The notes: generated by a model not told the origin, from the sequence alone. Counted from the first letter of the stretch, positions 46,191 through 54,677 are shown. The stretch: 64,000 nt of DNA from Methanobacterium_D oryzae (GCF_050433505.1 NZ_JBNPXC010000003.1:124001-188000), one strand, 5' to 3'. Numbers and translations: made by a program.

Positions 46191-46820
46191 CTATTTTTGT
46201 TTCATTGGCTGTCTTATGATTGTTTTAAGTCTTTCAGGCTTTGTTCTACGCATATCACTTAAATATATCTCATGATGTTTCTCGCCAGGTTTGCTACCAT
46301 CAAATTCATATTCATTTTCATGAATAAAATTGTGTAACTTTTCTACTGTTGGACCTTCTTCAGAATATGGCCCAATATGCATAATTTGGGCGGATAAACC
46401 CTCATGTAAACTTTCAAATCTTATTTTAGAAAGTGCTGAAGGTCCCTTCTTTTCTTGAACTTCTTCTATTGCCTGTTTTATTATTGATTTAGTTATAAAA
46501 TCAGGCTGTCTTATCATTGCTGTCCATTTCCAGCTGCTCTTATCTAATGTGCTGAAATCTTCCATGTTATCTACCCACCAAAGTCCTTCAAGTGGCATTA
46601 CAACATAATCTTGTGATTTCTCCTTTTTAGAAATGAATTTAGTTTTGTAAGAGACCGGAAATAATGCTTCCATTGCTTCTTGATATTCTTTTGATGTATT
46701 TGGATCTCCTTGACCATCTATCTTCAAAAAATTCATCTTGGGTACATTTACAATTCCAACTTCCTTTTTAGAAGGATTGTACATTTCTTTATTTTCCTTT
46801 TTTAAATCAATTTTAGGCAT
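46191..46820 (-). CDS. GyrI-like small-molecule-binding protein
   Basis: A 209-residue protein of the GyrI-like (SOUL-fold related, COG4832-type) group that binds small hydrophobic molecules or drugs. The N-terminus ends in VPKMNFLKIDGQGDPNT, a family hallmark, followed by YVVMPLEGLWWVDN and AQIMHIGPYSEEGPTVEKLH. Placed two bases after the PadR gene, it may bind the ligand that the PadR protein senses. No HTH is fused to it here. Confidence 0.85.
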   Translation of the reverse strand: MPKIDLKKENKEMYNPSKKEVGIVNVPKMNFLKIDGQGDPNTSKEYQEAMEALFPVSYKTKFISKKEKSQDYVVMPLEGLWWVDNMEDFSTLDKSSWKWTAMIRQPDFITKSIIKQAIEEVQEKKGPSALSKIRFESLHEGLSAQIMHIGPYSEEGPTVEKLHNFIHENEYEFDGSKPGEKHHEIYLSDMRRTKPERLKTIIRQPMKQK

Positions 46821-46822
46821 TT

Positions 46823-47365
46823 TTATTCTCCTACTTCAATTTTTTCTATAAATTCTATTAACCATTCTTTTTCGGCTTTTAAAAGAGCAAGTGGCCGGCT
46901 AAAAAGTGCGATTACATTATAAGGTGAGTTTAAATTTTCATGCATTTTTATGGAATTTTCAAGGAATTCAATTCGCTTATTAGTTGATTTTAAATAAAGT
47001 TCAATACTTTTAATTGTTTCTTCTGAGTTTAAAATATCAATATAAGCTATTCCAAGGTCAAATGGAGAAACTAGTTTATTATTTTCTGACAAAAGTTCTT
47101 TAACTTTCTCTTGCATGGCCGATTTACCGTCGTCAGTTACTGTGTAAACTTTTCTTGAAGGTTTTCCCTTAACGTTTTGTACCCTACTTTCAATTAAATC
47201 CTTTTTTTCTAATCTATTTAAGACATAATAAATAGAAGAGAACCCTATTTCTGTCCAATTACGCATTCCTCTCTCTTTTATGATTTTATCCAATTGGTAA
47301 CCATAATATGAATTTTCATATAATAGTCCTAGGATTGCTGCTTCAATATTAGATATTCTAGACAT
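46823..47365 (-). CDS. PadR-family transcriptional regulator
   Basis: A 180-residue winged-helix repressor. Residues 1-80 match the PadR fold: AAILGLLYENSYYGYQLDKII, then SSIYYVLNRLEKKDLIES and GKPSRKVYTVTDDGK. The C-terminal helical arm (~100-178) is for dimerisation. It is first in a six-gene operon. The inverted repeat ATATTATA-N9-TATAATAT lies immediately upstream of its ATG and overlaps a likely TATA box at about 25 bases, so it should repress its own operon, relieved by a ligand. Confidence 0.9.
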   Translation of the reverse strand: MSRISNIEAAILGLLYENSYYGYQLDKIIKERGMRNWTEIGFSSIYYVLNRLEKKDLIESRVQNVKGKPSRKVYTVTDDGKSAMQEKVKELLSENNKLVSPFDLGIAYIDILNSEETIKSIELYLKSTNKRIEFLENSIKMHENLNSPYNVIALFSRPLALLKAEKEWLIEFIEKIEVGE

Positions 47366-47368
47366 ATA

Positions 47369-47393
47369 ATATTATAGATATAGAGTATAATAT
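47369..47393. promoter_or_regulatory. Inverted repeat at the PadR promoter, candidate operator
   Basis: ATATTATA (47369-47376) and TATAATAT (47386-47393) are exact reverse complements 9 bases apart. The distal arm stands about 21-28 bases before the PadR ATG, where a TATA box for a leaderless transcript would sit. Binding of the repressor there would block TBP. Confidence 0.6.
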
Positions 47394-47590
47394 AAATATC
47401 TTTCTATTTAATCTGTAAAAAAATAATATTCACTGAATAAATGATTAAAATAAATTTTAATCGTTTTAATAGCATAAGTGTGAATATAAAATTATAATAA
47501 TAGTAATTAGCATCTGTTGCCTGTTATTACAAACATAAAAACCAATTTGTTTAAATATATGTGAATGCAATCCTAAATTGGTGACATTAT

Positions 47591-48091
47591 ATGAAAAAAT
47601 GGATATCAATAATTGCAATAATGTTGGTTGTAGTATGTGCGGCCGGATGTATAGATTCTTCGCCAAAAACATATACTGGTAATGGATTATCTTTCCAATA
47701 TCCAGCAGACTGGAGTTCCTATGAAAGCGACCTTCAAAAAAGCATGGGAAGTTCAGGTGATGTATTAGTATCTTTAGGAAAAGGTGATGAAGGAGTATTT
47801 GTAGCAAAAATGAATTTAGGAACAGCTCAAGTAAGTGCTTCCGAATTTGCAGATGCATTCAAATCAAGTGCTAGCTCAGGCCGACTAACCTTTGTATCTG
47901 AAAAAACAGTGACTGTTGACGGTTCTACTGGATACGAAAAAGTATTTAAATATACTGAGAATTCAACACAACTGTATGCTTCATGTACATTCGTCAAAAA
48001 TAACGGTACTATTTATATGATATTGATTGGAACTCCAAATAACGACCAAGAAACAGTTGATATGATTCTAAATAGTTTTAAATTCACTTAA
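47591..48091 (+). CDS. Exported lipoprotein-like PsbP-type protein
   Basis: A 166-residue exported protein. The signal MKKWISIIAIMLVVVCAAGC ends in a lipobox-like AAGC, so it may be lipid-anchored. The body matches the PsbP-like/DUF1795 style: GNGLSFQYPADWSSYESD, then a beta-rich domain ending VDMILNSFKFT. It is common in methanogens and is of unknown role. GGTGAC is the ribosome binding site. A T-run terminator follows. Confidence 0.8.
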   Translation: MKKWISIIAIMLVVVCAAGCIDSSPKTYTGNGLSFQYPADWSSYESDLQKSMGSSGDVLVSLGKGDEGVFVAKMNLGTAQVSASEFADAFKSSASSGRLTFVSEKTVTVDGSTGYEKVFKYTENSTQLYASCTFVKNNGTIYMILIGTPNNDQETVDMILNSFKFT

Positions 48092-48102
48092 TTTAAAACT
48101 AC

Positions 48103-48120
48103 ATTTTATTTTTTTTATTT
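48103..48120 (+). terminator. Poly-T terminator after the lipoprotein gene
   Basis: Pyrimidine-rich sequence with eight consecutive T (48109-48116) immediately after the stop codon of the gene at 47591. Confidence 0.5.
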
Positions 48121-48260
48121 TAGCTTAATTTTATAGTATTCAGGTTAAAAGTGCAGATTTTCCGCATCTTAAATTTAAACATATTCACTAAATCCAATAT
48201 TTTTAAAGTAAAAGTTAATTATTTGTTATTAAAAAACAATATAATAGTAGGAGCATGAAT

Positions 48261-48707
48261 ATGTTTAAAAAAATATTGTTACCTACTGATGGTTCTAAAA
48301 ATTCAGAACGTGCAGGTGAACGGGCTATTGATATTGCTGAATTAACTGGTGCCGATATTGTTGTTTTATACGTTGTTGAGACCAATTATCTCCAATCACC
48401 GCGATTAGCAAATTACAGAGTAGATTTATTTGATGAATTGAGAGAAGAAGGAAAGAAGGTAGTTGAAGATTTCAAAGCCAATTTAGAAGATAAAAAATGT
48501 AAAGGAATATGCCAAAACGTTAATTTAACCACAGAAATTAAAGAAGGGAACCCTTATAATGTTATACTAGAAACAATAGCTAAAGAGAACATTGATTTGA
48601 CTGTTATAGGTGCTTCAGGTAGGCATGGTCTTGATAGATTTTTACTTGGAAGCGTGACAGAAAGAGTCATAAGAGAGTCAAAAAGTCCTGTTTTAGTAGT
48701 ACCTTAG
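48261..48707 (+). CDS. Universal stress protein (UspA family)
   Basis: A 148-residue ATP-binding UspA protein. The motif GASGRHGLDRFLLGSVTERV (G-x2-G-x9-G-S) contacts the ATP phosphates, and the N-terminus MFKKILLPTDGSKNSERAGE is typical. The ribosome binding site GTAGGAG at 48247-48253 fits ATG 48261 better than ATG 48255. The role is stress survival, presumably in the cytoplasm, with no operon partner. The spacer after it, before the kinase gene, has a short hairpin-like AATCGTGGATTTTGTGGGTTGA region. Confidence 0.92.
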   Translation: MFKKILLPTDGSKNSERAGERAIDIAELTGADIVVLYVVETNYLQSPRLANYRVDLFDELREEGKKVVEDFKANLEDKKCKGICQNVNLTTEIKEGNPYNVILETIAKENIDLTVIGASGRHGLDRFLLGSVTERVIRESKSPVLVVP

Positions 48708-48822
48708 CCACTGAATATTTATTAAGATGTTATAGGGATAGTAAGTAAAAAATAGACCTTTACTTCAACCTTGCAAAATCGTGGATTTTGTGGGTTGATC
48801 ATCCATGTGTTTTTGATTAACT

Positions 48823-50040
48823 TTAATGTTGAAATGGTATTGTAAAGTAAAAAGTAGAACCTACTCCTAATTTAGATTTAACCCAAACTCGCCCTCCATA
48901 ATTATGTATCATCTTATTTACAATTGCTAATCCAATTCCTGCTCCACTATATTCGCCTATAGCATGTAAACGCTTGAAAACTTCAAATATCTTATCAGTA
49001 TACTGTTCTTCCATCCCTATTCCATTATCAGAAACAGAAAAGACGTATTCATCATTATTTTCATCTTTAGTGGCAGAAATGTGTATCCTTGGAGGGACTC
49101 CTTCCTTACGGAATTTAAGTGCATTACCAATTAAATTCTGAAATACGCTTGTGATTTGATCCGGATCTGCAAAGATCACTGGAAACGAATCATAAGTTAC
49201 TTCTCCATCGAATTCATTAATTGAAGATTTTAAATTAGATAATGCATCGGTTAGAGATTCTTCAGCATTAAACTCTTTAAATTGCCCCTTTGTTCCTATA
49301 CGAGAATAGTCTAATAATCCCTGAATCATTTGTTGCATTCTGATTGCAGCGCTTACCATGTATTCAATAAATTCATCTGCATCTTTATCCAGTTTACCTT
49401 CATAGCGACGTTTTAAAAGTCCTGCATAACTTCCCATAGTCCGCAATGGTTCCTGTAAATCATGACTGGTAATATAAGCAAATTGGCGTAATTCATCGTT
49501 AGAATCCCTTAAATTTTCTACTAATTTGTTTAATTTTTTTTCAGTCTGTTTATAGTAACTTAAGTCAGTTATGATCATGTAAATAGAATCTATATCTTCT
49601 AAAAGTTGAGCAGAAAGTTCAATTGGCAGTACAGTTCCATCAATTGCCCTTAATGAAAGTTCTTCTTTACAACTTTCTATAGTACATTTTTTTGAAAGCT
49701 TGTTGTATTCAAATTCAGGAATAAATTCAGTTATGTTCTTTCCAAACATTTTTTCAAGAGGAATTTTTGACATTGAGGCCAGTTGACTGTTACAATAGTA
49801 AATAGTGTAATCTGGAGTTAGTATAGCTACTCCTTGATTCATTTCTTCAATTAGAACTCGGTATATATAATCTGCACCTTTAAGTGTAAAAGTTTGCGCC
49901 CCTTTAGGTGTATCCACCAGCACTGCATCTACTTCACCATTTTGAATCGCATTTAGAGTTTCTTCACATTCAATAAGCCTTATTTTGAGTTCTTCATTTT
50001 CTGCAAGAAGTTCTTCTCGTGTTTTATTTTTTTCTACCAT
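48823..50040 (-). CDS. PAS-containing histidine kinase in the kai-like operon
   Basis: A 405-residue soluble kinase. A short coiled coil (1-40) is followed by a PAS-like domain (~65-165), HisKA with the phospho-acceptor in ITSHDLQEPLR (His193) and a HATPase domain (NLIGNALKFR, DNGIGMEEQY, GAGIGLAIVNK). No membrane segment is visible, so it would act in the cytoplasm. It is 28 bases after the second kaiB gene in one direction, so a SasA-like output or a KaiC input role is suggested, but its PAS instead of the KaiB-like N-terminal domain of SasA means the mechanism differs. No response regulator is adjacent. Confidence 0.9.
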   Translation of the reverse strand: MVEKNKTREELLAENEELKIRLIECEETLNAIQNGEVDAVLVDTPKGAQTFTLKGADYIYRVLIEEMNQGVAILTPDYTIYYCNSQLASMSKIPLEKMFGKNITEFIPEFEYNKLSKKCTIESCKEELSLRAIDGTVLPIELSAQLLEDIDSIYMIITDLSYYKQTEKKLNKLVENLRDSNDELRQFAYITSHDLQEPLRTMGSYAGLLKRRYEGKLDKDADEFIEYMVSAAIRMQQMIQGLLDYSRIGTKGQFKEFNAEESLTDALSNLKSSINEFDGEVTYDSFPVIFADPDQITSVFQNLIGNALKFRKEGVPPRIHISATKDENNDEYVFSVSDNGIGMEEQYTDKIFEVFKRLHAIGEYSGAGIGLAIVNKMIHNYGGRVWVKSKLGVGSTFYFTIPFQH

Positions 50041-50067
50041 TAAACACGCCCCAACTAAAAGGTAACT

Positions 50068-50424
50068 TTAATCATTATCTCCATTATCTCCTTTTTTAAG
50101 GTGTAATCCGAGGAGAATTCGCTCTTTATTAGACAAATCACCAACAAATCTCCGAAGAGGTGGTGGTAGTTCCTTGATTAATGTAGGTGCTGCTACTATT
50201 TGCCCTTCTTTAGCAAATATTGGCTGCTGATAAATATCAATAATTTCAAGCTCATACTGGTCTTTTAAGTTCTCTTCTAAAATTTTATTTAAATTTTCAA
50301 TAGCTTTTCTGGATTTTGGATTTATTCCAGCTACAAAAAGACGTAATACGTATTTTTCACCTTTTTTTTCTGCAGTAAGCGCTTTTTCAAACTCTTCTAA
50401 TTTATTTTGAACTTTTTTATCCAT
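50068..50424 (-). CDS. kaiB: KaiB-like protein, second copy
   Basis: A 118-residue KaiB-family protein (thioredoxin-like, known for fold switching when bound to KaiC). The segment VLRLFVAGINPKSRKAIENLNKILEENLK, read as YVLRLFVAGIN...KSRKAI, then QYELEIIDIYQQP and VAAPTLIKELPPPLRRFVGDL are the family core. The ATG at 50424 is preferred over 50436 because GGGG lies 7 bases before it. It differs from the neighbouring copy in the helix and C-terminus, so the two are diverged paralogs. Confidence 0.88.
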   Translation of the reverse strand: MDKKVQNKLEEFEKALTAEKKGEKYVLRLFVAGINPKSRKAIENLNKILEENLKDQYELEIIDIYQQPIFAKEGQIVAAPTLIKELPPPLRRFVGDLSNKERILLGLHLKKGDNGDND

Positions 50425-50444
50425 TTTATGCCCCATATATAATA

Positions 50445-50756
50445 TTAACTGGCTGGACGTATATCCAGCCCTACAAGAACTTTTTCTTCATTTGCAAGTG
50501 TTCCTATAATCTTTTTAACAGGTTCTGGAAGTTTTCTAACCAGTGTTGGAAGTGCAAGAATCTGATCGCCCTTTGCAAGTTCTGGATTTTCCATAAGGTC
50601 AATTACTTCAATACGATATTGGCCTTTTAAATGTGTTTCAGCGATTTTTTTGAGATTAGAAAAAGCTTCTATGGATTTTGGTGTTTGCCCTGCAACGTAT
50701 AATCTTAATTCCCAAAATTCTTCATCTTCATTAATTTTCATATCTGAATTTTCCAT
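50445..50756 (-). CDS. kaiB: KaiB-like protein, first copy
   Basis: A 103-residue KaiB-family protein: WELRLYVAGQTPKSIEAF, then QYRIEVIDLMENPELAKGDQ and ILALPTLVRKLPEPVKKIIG are diagnostic. In cyanobacteria KaiB binds phosphorylated KaiC and resets the clock. The ATG at 50756 lies 1 base after the kaiC stop codon, with GTGAT from the kaiC end as its ribosome binding site, so both are co-translated. It is more compact than the second copy. Confidence 0.92.
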   Translation of the reverse strand: MENSDMKINEDEEFWELRLYVAGQTPKSIEAFSNLKKIAETHLKGQYRIEVIDLMENPELAKGDQILALPTLVRKLPEPVKKIIGTLANEEKVLVGLDIRPAS

Positions 50757-50757
50757 T

Positions 50758-52464
50758 TTAATCACTTATTATTTTTTTTCTCATCCTGGCCATTTCTAAA
50801 CGATCTTTTTCCAGAACTTCTTCTTTTAATTTATCCTGTTTTATCCTTCTTTCAAGTTCATCTTCTTTAGTTTTAAATCGGGATTTAATTTCAGATATCT
50901 GTGCTTCCATTATCTCACGTTCACGCTCTACTTCTCTCTGTTTTAGCTCAATTTCATGCTGACGTGCTAATTTTTCTGCTTTTTCTAATGCTATTTGAGA
51001 TACTCGTGCAGAGCCAGTAAGCATTCCTTCAGGTCCAAGATAAACATCCTCAAGTTCAATTCCATTACCAGTTATCAAGAATTCTCTTAATTGATTTGAA
51101 TGTTTCATACCACGAGATTTTATAATATCTAGGGTACGATTACGTTCCCCATTATGCTCTCTTGCTTTTAGATCAATCCATGTGTCCATTATAGATGAAA
51201 TTCCCATATCGACATTAGTTTCACCCAACGATAATAGACTTGTAGATAATGTGGTTATTTGTTTATCTTTTAAAAAGTCAACTAAGCGCGTGAGCATGGA
51301 TTTAACTTCATCTCTATTTCCTACTGAAATTAAATTAGAAATTGGATCAAATATTACTGCATCTGGCTTAAATTCATTCACTAATTTGTATATAGTTACA
51401 AGGTGTATTTCTAGCCCATAACGTGATGGGCGGGTTGCCTGGAATTTTAAAAGCCCTTTATCAACCCATTGAGTAAGATCGATGCCAATCGAATCCATGT
51501 TACGAATAATTTGCTTTGGTGATTCTTCAAATGCAACATAAAGACATTTTTCTCCCCTTCTGCATGCTGCATCTGCAAATTGAGCAACAAGACTACTTTT
51601 ACCTGTTCCTGCATTTCCAGTAATAAGAACACTGCTACCCTTATAGTATCCTTTTCCATCAAGCATCTTATCAAGCCCTTCAATACCTGTTGAAACCCGA
51701 TCATCTGATGCTTCATGGTCTAATCCTATAGAAGTAATTGGAAGTACAGTAATTCCAGTTTCATCAATTAAAAAAGGGTATTCATTTGAACCATGTGCTG
51801 AACCCCTATATTTAACTACTCTAAGGTTTCGGGTAGTGATTTTATTTATGACAGGATTATTTAGCAGTATTACACAATCTGCGACGTATTCTTCTAATCC
51901 ATATCTTGTAAGTGTTTTTTCTCCACTTTCACCTGTTATTATTGCTGTAACTCCTTTATCTTTAAGCCACCCGAATAATCTGCGGAGTTCTGCGCGAAGT
52001 AAAGCTTCTGCACTAAATCCAGAAAAGAGAGCTTCTATAGTATCTAAAACAACCCTTTTAGCTCCAATAGAATCAATAGCATAACCTAACCTTATAAATA
52101 ACCCTTCAAGGTCGTATTCACCAGTTTCTTCAATTTCACTGCGCTCTATATGAACATAATCAAGTGAAATCTTATTTTCATTAATAAGATCATTTAAATC
52201 AGGATTCATAGAAATAAAATTTTTTTTAAGATCTTCAGTTTTTTCTTCAAATGATACGAAAACTCCGGGTTCCCCCATTTCTGCTCCATGTATAATGAAT
52301 TCCATTGCAAAAATGGTTTTTCCACAACCAGCAGCACCACAAACTAATGTTGGACGGCCTTCTGGCAATCCACCTTCTGTAATTTCATCCAGTCCAGTTA
52401 TACCAGTTTTACTTTTCTTTAATCTAAATTCTTCAATAAATGATGAGTTTTCAGTTTCATTCAT
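50758..52464 (-). CDS. kaiC: KaiC-like RecA-fold ATPase/autokinase
   Basis: A 568-residue protein with two KaiC domains and a C-terminal coiled-coil tail (~505-565, LARQHEIELKQREVE). Walker A motifs are CGAAGCGKT (43-50) and TGNAGTGKS (283-290). CII ends in GERNRTLDIIKSRGMKHSN, and GISSIMDT has serines 423-424 at the autophosphorylation position of cyanobacterial KaiC (there Ser-Thr). It likely forms ATP-dependent hexamers and autophosphorylates. The charged coiled-coil tail replaces the A-loop peptide that KaiA binds, and no kaiA is near. The start is either ATG 52470 or 52464; the latter lies 7 bases from a G10 run that may be its ribosome binding site. Confidence 0.94.
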   Translation of the reverse strand: MNETENSSFIEEFRLKKSKTGITGLDEITEGGLPEGRPTLVCGAAGCGKTIFAMEFIIHGAEMGEPGVFVSFEEKTEDLKKNFISMNPDLNDLINENKISLDYVHIERSEIEETGEYDLEGLFIRLGYAIDSIGAKRVVLDTIEALFSGFSAEALLRAELRRLFGWLKDKGVTAIITGESGEKTLTRYGLEEYVADCVILLNNPVINKITTRNLRVVKYRGSAHGSNEYPFLIDETGITVLPITSIGLDHEASDDRVSTGIEGLDKMLDGKGYYKGSSVLITGNAGTGKSSLVAQFADAACRRGEKCLYVAFEESPKQIIRNMDSIGIDLTQWVDKGLLKFQATRPSRYGLEIHLVTIYKLVNEFKPDAVIFDPISNLISVGNRDEVKSMLTRLVDFLKDKQITTLSTSLLSLGETNVDMGISSIMDTWIDLKAREHNGERNRTLDIIKSRGMKHSNQLREFLITGNGIELEDVYLGPEGMLTGSARVSQIALEKAEKLARQHEIELKQREVEREREIMEAQISEIKSRFKTKEDELERRIKQDKLKEEVLEKDRLEMARMRKKIISD

Positions 52465-52471
52465 AGTCATA

Positions 52472-52481
52472 CCCCCCCCCC
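52472..52481 (-). repeat. Run of ten G just upstream of kaiC
   Basis: A homopolymer of ten G (minus strand), one base before ATG 52470 and 7 before ATG 52464, in an otherwise AT-rich region. It may act as the ribosome binding site, and as a slippage tract. The complement of 52481-52483 is a further ATG that comes into frame with kaiC only if the run loses one base or gains two. Confidence 0.9.
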
Positions 52482-52877
52482 ATACCTTCTTTTTCTTAAT
52501 AAATTAATATCATGAGATTTAAAAGCTGTTAACCACATTTATATAATCTTAATAATATTTTAAGAATTATTCAAAATTGAAATCATATTTTAATATTTTT
52601 TTTATTTATAATAATTTTTGTTATTGCAGCAATATAGAAAAGTTTATAAGTACATTTAGCTGTTTTAGATTGTTTTTTTAAAAATTATATTTTAAATTTG
52701 AATTCAATTGTGTTTTTAAGACAATAAATTCCGTAAATTTATCTATAATGGCTTAAATACTATCTAAAAACTTTTAATATTGTACTTAAGAAGTTAATAT
52801 GCCCTATTAACCAATAATATTTATAAATAGAATTTAATAGAAAAATTTATTAAATAAATAAAGCTATATAATATAAT
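52482..52877. other. AT-rich spacer upstream of the kai-like operon, 396 bases
   Basis: Divergent promoter region of the kai-like operon and the gene at 52878. TTTATATAA (minus-strand TTATATAAA, near 52538-52546) is a candidate TATA box for the operon. No gene or repeat is recognised. Confidence 0.4.
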
Positions 52878-53825
52878 ATGATTGCCAAAAAACATTATAA
52901 TTTTGGATTAAAGTTTATAATATTATTTTTTGTTTTATTTTTGTCAATTTGCGCTGTAAGTGCACATCAGCCTAGAGTGGATACTGGAACCGTTACTAAT
53001 ATCTCAAATCCCATAATAGTGGAAAATCCTGAAATATCACAAGCATTTTATGGTAATTTAAAGGGTAGCCCAGATTATTATCAGATTACTTCAGATAAAC
53101 CATTTGAATTATATCTCAATATCCTTGTACCTGCAAGTCCTGGTTTAAGCGGTAGTTTACCTTCAGTAGAAGTCACTGATTCATCTGGAAAAATAATATT
53201 AACATTAAATGGAACTAATAGTACCTGGACACCTTATTTCGAGGAATTTGGAGGAGATTATTACCTTAAAGGTCCTGAAGCCACTAAAAATGTTCCTGCA
53301 GGAAAATATATAATAAAAGTATTCAATGAAAATAATCAAGGGAAGTACTCTCTTGCAGTTGGGAAAATAGAGGCCTTTCCTGCAGATGAGTCACTTAACG
53401 CTATTGTAAGTTTACCTATACTTAAAGAACAATTCTTTGGCAAATCAGTTACTTTGTTATTCCTTGAGTTTTTAGGGATTATACTTGCTCTTGGATCATT
53501 AATGGTGTTATTTGTAATGCTCATTAAATCCAGAAAATCAGAAGAAATTACCCAACTAACTCTTAAGGTAAGTGGAGCAGTTAAACCAGTTATATGGATA
53601 GGGATATTAATAACTGCAATTGTATGGGCTTTCGTAATCATTAGAAATCCATTAAACATCATAGGAATTCTAAATAGCTTAATTTTAATTATTGTAGTTA
53701 TTTTAAGCTTATGGGTTAGTTCTAAGATATCTAAAATGGAATTTGGGAAAATACCAATTATCAGCACTACAATACTAGTTTTACTATGGTGGTTATTTGT
53801 TTACTGGGCAATAACAGTAATTTAA
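52878..53825 (+). CDS. Exported/membrane protein with five C-terminal membrane spans
   Basis: A 315-residue protein. A signal peptide (MIAKKHYNFGLKFIILFFVLFLSICAVSA) leads to an extracytoplasmic beta-rich region of about 150 residues with HQPRVDTGTVTNISNP and PDYYQITSDKPFELYLNI. It is followed by several membrane spans (~195-315). No catalytic motif is seen; it may belong to methanogen surface-protein families with a jelly-roll-like domain. TATA-like sequence without a ribosome binding site precedes the ATG, suggesting a leaderless mRNA. Confidence 0.75.
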   Translation: MIAKKHYNFGLKFIILFFVLFLSICAVSAHQPRVDTGTVTNISNPIIVENPEISQAFYGNLKGSPDYYQITSDKPFELYLNILVPASPGLSGSLPSVEVTDSSGKIILTLNGTNSTWTPYFEEFGGDYYLKGPEATKNVPAGKYIIKVFNENNQGKYSLAVGKIEAFPADESLNAIVSLPILKEQFFGKSVTLLFLEFLGIILALGSLMVLFVMLIKSRKSEEITQLTLKVSGAVKPVIWIGILITAIVWAFVIIRNPLNIIGILNSLILIIVVILSLWVSSKISKMEFGKIPIISTTILVLLWWLFVYWAITVI

Positions 53826-53923
53826 ATACCCCTAAACCTCTTTTTATTTTATAGAAATATTTAAATAGAAAATTAATATTATTTATTAAAGCTAATTTTA
53901 AATCATTTTAAGTAGGCATAACT

Positions 53924-54370
53924 ATGGATGTAATTTCAGCAATATTATTAGTCTTTGGAGCAAGTATCTTAGAATTATGGGCAGGAATACCACTTGGTTT
54001 AGCATTGAATCTTAATCCTTTATTAGTAGGCATTGTGTCTGCTTTAGGAGCAATTTCTGCAGCGTTAATTGTATCATTTATTGGAGACAATATAAGAGAA
54101 AGATTTATGAAATGGCGCTATGGTAAAAAGGACATAAAGAAAGGTAGAGTCTATAAAATATGGAATAAATATGGCATAATTGGATTAGGACTATTATCTC
54201 CACTTATTTTTGGTGCGCCATTAGGAGCTGCACTTGGAATCGCTTTGGGAGCAGAAAAAAGACCTCTTTTAATTTGGATGAGCATAGGTATTGTATTATG
54301 GAGTGCATTACTTACAGCAGGAGGATATCTTGGACTGATGAGCTTTGAAGCAATGCATTATCAAATCTAG
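53924..54370 (+). CDS. Small multidrug-export-like membrane protein (COG2426)
   Basis: A 148-residue membrane protein with four spans that resembles the small-multidrug-export family COG2426: WAGIPLGLALNLNPLLVGIVSALG, read as ELWAGIPLGLALN..., and KYGIIGLGLLSPLIFGAPLGAALG. The family name comes from annotation; export activity is not demonstrated. AGTAGG precedes the ATG. It is in the same direction as the preceding exported protein gene, 98 bases away. Confidence 0.8.
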   Translation: MDVISAILLVFGASILELWAGIPLGLALNLNPLLVGIVSALGAISAALIVSFIGDNIRERFMKWRYGKKDIKKGRVYKIWNKYGIIGLGLLSPLIFGAPLGAALGIALGAEKRPLLIWMSIGIVLWSALLTAGGYLGLMSFEAMHYQI

Positions 54371-54677
54371 ATTAATCCATCCAATTGAACTTCTTTTAAA
54401 TCAAAGTAGTTTATGATTAGAGGAAAATTATTTAAGCAGCAATTAATTATTTTTATATAGAATTTTAGTTTAATTTAAATAGTTATTAATTCTAATACTA
54501 ATAATAGATTGATCGAAACATTTAATAGTATAATAAAGTTAATTCTCTTTTAAAGAGAATATAATTAGTTGAAAAATAAAATAAGAATGAAATAATAAAA
54601 TAAAGTTACGATATTTATTTTAAATAATATTAATAGGTACATTAGCGTTTCTAATAGTGTTTTAGAAGGTGTTATAT
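54371..54677. other. Spacer upstream of inositol-phosphate synthase, 307 bases
   Basis: AT-rich, with one near-perfect palindrome at 54542-54560 and AGAAGGTGT (54664-54672) as ribosome binding site for the TTG at 54678. No gene was found. Confidence 0.4.
54542..54560. promoter_or_regulatory. Near-perfect 19-bp palindrome, candidate operator
   Basis: ATTCTCTTT and AAAGAGAAT are reverse complements around a single T. It lies about 120 bases before the inositol-phosphate synthase start; a regulator that binds symmetric sites may use it. Confidence 0.5.
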
